Shown piece after piece: positions 59,901 through 64,000 of a DNA stretch of 64,000 nucleotides (the first letter of the stretch is position 1; each line of letters opens with the position of its first letter). The notes below the pieces were generated by a model. It had not been told where the DNA came from. It did not search any database and saw only the letters and a program-made list of their open reading frames with translations. The position numbers and the translations under genes are program-made. Origin of the DNA: Psococerastis gibbosa (taxonomy: Eukaryota; Arthropoda; Insecta; Psocodea; Psocidae); NCBI GenBank assembly GCA_963971405.1, contig OZ020485.1:8060001-8124000 (forward strand), in the 5' to 3' direction.

Positions 59901-62900
59901 TCTTTCAAGTTGCCCTCGAAAAGATTGCGTTCTTGCCATTTGGGTTAACCATGGATCAGTACCGTTGGGCGCTTTTCCGTGGAGATGTCAAAGAAGACAA
60001 TTACAACTGTTACTGGTGGAAGCTTAGGTACGTACAGTAGGCTAAATACTACAGATGGTTTGGTCAGGGCGTGTTTAGACTGTCTTGGTGGCTGCCTTCA
60101 TCGACCAGGTCGATATGATTGACTTGCCAATGAGGGACATGGTTGTCCTTGCTAACTAGGTTAAGCGGCTGTTTTTCAACATTTGATTAATTTGAATGCT
60201 TGGGACACACTGATGTGATCTCAATAATTATGTTTTAGACCTATCGTATGTGGCTCAATTCTCTAAATAATTGGTATTATAACAATAATAAGAATAGTAG
60301 GTTCATTAAGAAGTGCATTTATTGTTACAACTAATCATATGGGCTTACTCAAACTATTTCAATTCAGCATTTGTTTGGGGGCTTCTGACTTATAATTAAT
60401 ATTTATAACAATAACACTTACTATTACTATTGTTTACGTTTCTTATGCACTCTTGCAGAACCGGTGTAAACGTAGGTAGAAGAAGTTTTTTTTCATACTT
60501 TGGACTGTTTCCAATAATAGGTTCATTTTGTGTTTACAACGCTAAGTACGCTAAGACCTGTCTCATCCATACTAATTAATTTACTCAGTACTATCTCCAT
60601 AGCTTCTTCAACTTTCTTATAAAACTGCTGTCCATTCAGCCATAACCCATCTATCTCTGTTATGGTTTCTTACTCACACAAATTGCCAATTAGTGGGCTC
60701 TATGTAATGACTCTCACTGCAATAATCCAATGAGCAATTTCACTTGTCTAGTGTTAATAATTACAAAGTTCAAAATCAAACTGTCAAGTGTAGCCTAATG
60801 GTCAAAAAGGAGGGGGATTCAAATGCATGAAAAAAATTTCATAATGCTAATTTTTAGTTTAGAACTCCATATTTTCTATTATATACTGCATACTTAAATT
60901 AAAATTTGTAAAGCCAATAGTTTGAAAATTAAAAAATCTACTGTAACCTGAAAAGATATTTTTAGGCAATATGAGAAATGAAGAATAGTAGGCTATTTAG
61001 ATCATTTTAACTTATAAGTTATTGAACTTCCATTTAGGCTACATTCAAACAATGCAATACATCACAATATGATGAATGAATGAATTGATTAATGAACCGT
61101 GTATTGAAACCAATTAATACACAATAATTGTAAAGCCACCCTAGGTAGACCTATAACAATATTCCCTGCCCTAAATCCAATATAAAAATAAAATTAGATA
61201 TAGCTACTATACTATTAAACTAAACTTACACAGAGCATACAATACACCATTATTAGGGATTGACCGAGCTTTATGTTCGTTCTCGGTACTATTTAGTTAT
61301 AGGTATATTGTCCGCGATTCCTGCGACCTATGTGGACACCCCCGGATGGACGCAGAACAACTCGCGTCGCGCCCGGACGTCGACCACACACCAACAAATG
61401 AAGACGAGTTCCAAAAAATCGCTCATCGCTAATGGTCAGCGCGTCACCAAATGGCCGACATGCCAAGGGTGGGCGTTGGCTAGTAAGTAAGTAAGTATGG
61501 GTAAATTGTAGGTATTTGTTATTACAGGGAGAAGAACCAAGGTCTTCAGCCAGCAGTTGAGCGAACAGAGGAGGACTTCGATCCAGGCTCCAAGTATCAC
61601 ACAGTGGGCGATGTGCCTTACATCAGGTACTTCGTCAGCTTCGTCATCCAGTTCCAATTCCATCAGGCTCTGTGTGAAGCCGCCGGGCAGTTCAAGCCTG
61701 ACCAGCCCGATCTCTACCCCCTTCACATGTGCGACATTCACGGCAGCCAGGAAGCTGGCAAATTATTGGGGTAAGCTAATAAACTTACCCATATGAAAGT
61801 TTTTCAATTCCATCTGAAACTCATGTTCACTACTGATTATGAGTCATATGAAGTAGAATTGACGCATGTGTTCGGATCGCCTCAACAGCGCTACAAGTCT
61901 TGTTGACGATCTCAGAGCCAAAAGACTTCTGGGGATCGGCCACCCCATGTACACCATATGCCCAATAGCAGACCGACCAAAGTTGCTTAGGAAACTACCC
62001 CATGTGGAAGAAGACTTAGAGGAAGACCAAGACGTAGATGGGCAGACCAGTTCCAGGAGGACCTCTCCAGGTCAGCCTGGTCCCACAGGGCTGCGTCAAA
62101 TTAAGTTTGAAACCCAGATTCATTGTGTATTCCAAATATTGGCAGGCTACAATCAGCATCAATAAATTCGGAACTATGTAATAGTGTCCTTTATTCTGAT
62201 TGGTGTTTCAATCACAATTAATTATTGATCTAAGCTACCTAATTATTGTTTTCAATGAGAACACCGATCACATGTCTGCAATCTACCCAAAAACCATTCC
62301 CAATGTATTGCTCAGTCTTTAGGACTGAGTAAAATGGGACAGTATCTTGCAAATTTGACCGTCGAATTCTACTGTCAGTTTGTCGGACTATCTCTAAATA
62401 TGGGTTTTGCTTTCTTTCTCCATTTGCTACTGAAGCAAACCGAACCAATTCATGGTCACATCTTGCACGATCTGCCCTGTTATAAACATTGTTCGTGGTA
62501 TATTTTTTTACGCTTGTTGTCCTTAATCGTTTAAATTGTCACTGCTCTAGTCTTAATAGTCGGTACCGTAAGACTCTGCTGGGGATACCTAACTCAAAAT
62601 AGAAGGTGCCTTTCTCCCACAGTGATTATCGGAATTAATTGAGCCTGTTGTTTTAGGAATATGTTGAAAATGGGCAGCTCACAACCGTGGCCGGATGCAA
62701 TGGAAGCCATCACAGGTCAGCGTGGTATGAACGCAAGTTCCATTCTTCTGTACTTTAAGCCACTCCAGACCTGGCTGGAGGAGGAAAACAGACGTAGTGG
62801 CGAGTACATTGGCTGGACTCCAGCAACGATAGGTAACTACATGGTTTATATTATTGTATTTTATTATAGATAATAGGGCATTGGTGCATTAGTGTGGAGG

Positions 62901-63988
62901 AATGGGTTACATTTAGGTTACCATCAGTTGCACAATTTGGAAAAGATCTTATACCAAAAATTTTGCTGTCAGAATTCTATGAAGGTCGGTTTTTGTTTCC
63001 AAAAAATTTTACTTAACTTAATAACATCAAAATCACGTCTGAGAGGGTAACAATAACCAAGTAAAAGTCCAGTATCCCAGTATGAACTCATGCCGAGTTA
63101 TCCGAGCTAAAATAAAACCGGGTTTTTAGGCGATTATCAGTTTATAATTTTTAAAATTGTGTTATGAATTCATCTAGCAGATAGCATAGACTCCTATCTG
63201 TACTTGGTTAAGTCATGCTTTCGCCTGCTTTATTGCGTCATTGGTAAACTTGTCTCAGCTTGTCCATTATCGCTTGTAGGTTGACATTGAGAACGTATAC
63301 CAAATAATGTCCATAATCCATGGGGTCGTTGGCATTGGAAAAGAGTTCTATGGGCCACTCACTATAAGTAGACTTGGGTCCATAAAAAGTCCTTAAATCA
63401 ATTACTAACTAACTAAACATAAGACTGACTAAGATATACTCATATCTAAACTTCGTTAAGTCATGCTTTCACCTGTTTTATTGAGTTAATGGTAAGCTTG
63501 TCTCGGCTTGTCAATTGTAGTCGGTGTAGGTTGACATCCAGATTGTAAACCAGTTTGCCCATGGTCAAAAATTCATACAGAAACAATACAAAATTAATAA
63601 TATACGACATCCACGGGGTCGCTGGCATTGAACAAGGGACCTATGGGCCACACTATAAGTAGGCCTCGGTCCACAAAAGGTCATTAAATAAATAAATAAC
63701 TAACTAAGCATAAGCCTAACTAAGATAGCATAAGGAAATAATTGTAAGAGTGGGCCGAAAGGCCCAAAATTCGCCCATAAGGAAAAGAAAGACAATTTTC
63801 TTTCTTTCTTTCTTTTCAACTCTCGCGAGGTCTGATGATGGCCATACTGGCATCAAATAACATATCGTCGTCTATCTAATATTTTCCAGTGAATTAGTCC
63901 CTTGCTGTGCCGCATGCTCAGACACAGCTGGCATAAATGAATAAATATTATTTACAATTTTTTTAAATTTTCAGGGTGCAAGAAGTAA
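47377..63988 (+). CDS. Ance: Angiotensin-converting enzyme, single M2 domain, secreted (gene span, 12 coding exons)
   Basis: Zinc dipeptidyl carboxypeptidase that removes C-terminal dipeptides from peptide hormones. Twelve exons join in frame to 621 residues, close to the usual length of insect Ance (about 615). A signal peptide ([21 protein letters not shown]) is followed by one M2 domain; there is no C-terminal membrane anchor, so it is soluble and secreted. Key residues, with testis ACE equivalents: Gln270 (281), His342 and Ala343 in CHASAWDF (353, 354), zinc His372, His376 and catalytic Glu373 in HHEMGH (383, 387, 384), zinc Glu400 and Asp404 in HEAVGD (411, 415), Lys500 (511), His502 (513), Tyr509 (520), Arg511 (522, chloride) and Tyr512 (523). 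The offset is a constant 11 residues. Several N-glycosylation sequons (NIT, NCT, NET, NAT, NVT, NLT, NAS) are present. It lies head-to-head with the minus-strand paralog. An acceptor at 47369, 7 bases before the ATG, shows that a 5' non-coding exon exists upstream. The enzyme is predicted to be active. Confidence 0.93.
47670..48017. mobile_element. hAT-type MITE with perfect 8-bp duplication, in ACE intron A
   Basis: AGGCTATA at 47662-47669 and 48018-48025. Ends CAGGGACGCCAACTT and AACTTGGCGTCCCTG. Starts 89 bases after the end of ACE exon A. Confidence 0.82.
48768..48923 (+). CDS. Ance: ACE exon B
   Basis: 52 codons, phase 0 on both sides, acceptor ttttag and donor gtcagt. It codes [19 protein letters not shown] and [15 protein letters not shown]; YxGTAAL is a conserved M2 feature. 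Confidence 0.9.
50292..50674. mobile_element. Harbinger-type MITE with perfect TTA duplication
   Basis: TTA at 50289-50291 and 50675-50677. Ends GGCGCCCATTCCATCGACC and GGTGGAATGGGCGCC. Long arms and centre as in the 3716 copy. Lies in ACE intron B-C. Confidence 0.75.
52012..52330 (+). repeat. Dispersed repeat family E
   Basis: Contains GTCATGCTTTCGCCTGTTTC, TGTCCATTATCGCTTGTAG and AATAATGTCCAAAATCCATG. Partial copies at 21603-21840 and 25905-25990, and two more at 63180-63720. Not assigned to a class. Confidence 0.6.
52377..52473 (+). CDS. Ance: ACE exon C
   Basis: 97 bp, phase 1 out. It codes [20 protein letters not shown] and then [11 protein letters not shown]: the first conserved disulfide pair and an NCT sequon. 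Donor gtgagg. Confidence 0.9.
53567..53710 (+). CDS. Ance: ACE exon D
   Basis: 144 bp, phase 1 both sides, acceptor tttcag and donor gtaagc. It codes [20 protein letters not shown], then [20 protein letters not shown]. Confidence 0.92.
54176..55029 (+). mobile_element. GACA-microsatellite element, copy 3
   Basis: 854 bp from TGCTTTCCAATTTAT to AAATTGGAAAGCA, with (GACA/GACC)n at about 54840-54905. The three long copies share order and spacing of all blocks; decayed partial copies occur near 9230-9840, 24480-24905, 32296-32480 and 48100-48330. Confidence 0.65.
55036..55185. repeat. Hairpin with about 47-bp arms
   Basis: Arms AGTAGAATCCGGGCTGATGG and CCATCAGCCCGGATTCTACT extend outwards through GAAGAACC/GGTTCTTC. 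Directly follows the GACA element copy 3. Single arms of the same sequence occur at about 5625-5850, 21830-21905 and 56276-56335. Confidence 0.75.
55738..55929 (+). CDS. Ance: ACE exon E
   Basis: 192 bp, phase 1 both sides. It codes [40 protein letters not shown] and GPIPAHLLG, a family signature. Confidence 0.93.
   Translation, partial: TTPALQRVGLEITRHPTCRNKWMLYGFNFDHSMSTSMPTSEDSLERPMVKMSCRKQDLFQHIY
56627..56724 (+). CDS. Ance: ACE exon F
   Basis: 98 bp, phase 1 in and phase 0 out. It codes [19 protein letters not shown], with Gln270 (Gln281 of testis ACE), and then [10 protein letters not shown]. The paralog has this exon fused to the next one. Confidence 0.92.
56819..56910. repeat. (AAT)n microsatellite
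   Basis: About 30 units of ATA in ACE intron F-G, 95 bases after the donor of exon F. Confidence 0.95.
57062..57275 (+). repeat. tRNA-derived SINE family A, copy 3
   Basis: Starts AAATGTAGGGTGGTGGTA; the B box is degenerate (GGTTCCAGTCC). It shares the TAGCCCTAACTCCGCTAGG body and TTATTTATTTATTT tail. Lies in intron F-G of the ACE gene. Confidence 0.62.
57600..57772 (+). CDS. Ance: ACE exon G, ends at a GC donor
   Basis: 173 bp, phase 0 in and phase 2 out. It codes [38 protein letters not shown] and [15 protein letters not shown]. The donor is AG|GCAAGT, a GC-AG intron; reading on past it ends in a stop within a few codons (VRTIN), and only this junction joins in frame to exon H. Confidence 0.92.
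58569..58880. mobile_element. hAT-type MITE with perfect 8-bp duplication, in ACE intron G-H
   Basis: ACTCCAAT at 58561-58568 and 58881-58888. Ends CAGTGGCGTAGCCA and TGGCTACGCCACTA. G-run of 13 and C-run of 10 inside. Confidence 0.83.
59105..59229 (+). CDS. Ance: ACE exon H (HEMGH zinc motif)
   Basis: 125 bp, acceptor ttttag and donor gtgcat, phase 2 in and phase 1 out. It codes [20 protein letters not shown] followed by [19 protein letters not shown] and NP. Confidence 0.95.
59784..60027 (+). CDS. Ance: ACE exon I (third zinc ligand)
   Basis: 244 bp, acceptor ttgtag and donor gtacgt, phase 1 in and phase 2 out. It codes [53 protein letters not shown] and NCYWWKLR. Confidence 0.95.
61528..61770 (+). 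CDS. Ance: ACE exon J (substrate and chloride residues)
   Basis: 243 bp, acceptor ttacag and donor gtaagc, phase 2 both sides. It codes [60 protein letters not shown] and [12 protein letters not shown]. Its codons are richer in G and C than the surrounding introns. Confidence 0.95.
61870..62163 (+). pseudogene. Decayed 3' end of a non-LTR retrotransposon ORF in ACE intron J-K
   Basis: In one frame: [20 protein letters not shown], then [12 protein letters not shown]-stop, preceded by [12 protein letters not shown] and a stop. [16 protein letters not shown] is the typical LINE tail. Ends near AATAAATTCGG. Confidence 0.65.
62657..62832 (+). CDS. Ance: ACE exon K
   Basis: 176 bp, acceptor ttttag and donor gtaact, phase 2 in and phase 1 out. 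It codes [35 protein letters not shown] and [10 protein letters not shown], the conserved end of the M2 domain. Confidence 0.93.
63180..63720 (+). repeat. Tandem pair of repeat family E in the last ACE intron
   Basis: Two head-to-tail copies (about 63180-63430 and 63440-63720), each with GTCATGCTTTC, CTTGTC..., GGTTGACAT and AATTCATAC or a remnant, followed at 63745-63815 by the block GTAAGAGTGGGCCGAAAGGC and a (TTTC)n tail also seen at 43475-43550. Confidence 0.65.
63975..63988 (+). CDS. Ance: ACE exon L, last codons and stop
   Basis: Acceptor tttcag ends at 63974. The exon completes Gly and adds Cys-Lys-Lys-stop (TAA 63986-63988). A short tail ending near a Cys matches secreted insect ACEs such as Drosophila Ance (NKCVS). 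The polyadenylation signal lies outside the window. Confidence 0.85.
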
Positions 63989-64000
63989 AAGACTGGATGA

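Noticed and set aside
62239-62534. Overlapping ORFs on both strands in ACE intron J-K
   Set aside because: No family resemblance; flanked by a retrotransposon relic.

Overview
The window is animal genomic DNA, and the gene content points to an arthropod, most likely an insect. The evidence is single-domain angiotensin-converting-enzyme (ACE/Ance) genes with GT-AG introns, a His-rich VPYPV-repeat cuticle-type protein, AT-rich introns, and a dense load of MITEs, tRNA-derived SINEs and broken non-LTR retrotransposons. A hemipteran such as a planthopper is my guess; nothing in the sequence proves it.

Three genes are supported. (1) At 1106-2775 on the plus strand lie five exons of a secreted structural protein. 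It has a His/Asp/Glu-rich head, a core of Val-Pro-Tyr-Pro-Val repeats and a His-rich tail; its first tiny exon is not securely placed. (2) At 30494-6703 on the minus strand lie nine exons of an ACE paralog. It has a signal peptide, then about 150 residues of Gln/Asn/Tyr/Pro/Ser-rich sequence, then the peptidase domain. The HExxH zinc site is intact, but His353 and Asp415 (testis ACE numbering) are changed to Gln and Glu. Its last exons, which should carry the Tyr523 equivalent and the C-terminus, are not visible in the window. (3) At 47377-63988 on the plus strand lies a complete 12-exon ACE gene coding for 621 residues, with all catalytic residues I could check and a stop codon 12 bases from the window end.

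The two ACE genes are head-to-head, their start codons about 17 kb apart. Five of their exons have identical lengths and phases (97, 144, 192, 125 and 244 bp), so they are old duplicates. They differ by one intron in the exon F/G region and one in the KYH...YIR exon. If gene 2 continues past the left edge, the cuticle gene sits inside one of its introns on the opposite strand.

The rest is repeats: hAT-type MITEs with C/G-run ends and several perfect 8-bp target duplications; PIF/Harbinger-type MITEs sharing a GGCGnnnATTCCACC terminus with 3-bp TWA duplications; two tRNA-derived SINE families, one with an almost complete 72-nt tRNA cloverleaf; a family of about 0.85-0.9 kb elements carrying a GACA microsatellite; several 3' ends of non-LTR retrotransposons, one inserted into a MITE with its target duplication preserved; foldback elements; and simple repeats. 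No prokaryotic features, CRISPR arrays or functional rRNA/tRNA genes were found.
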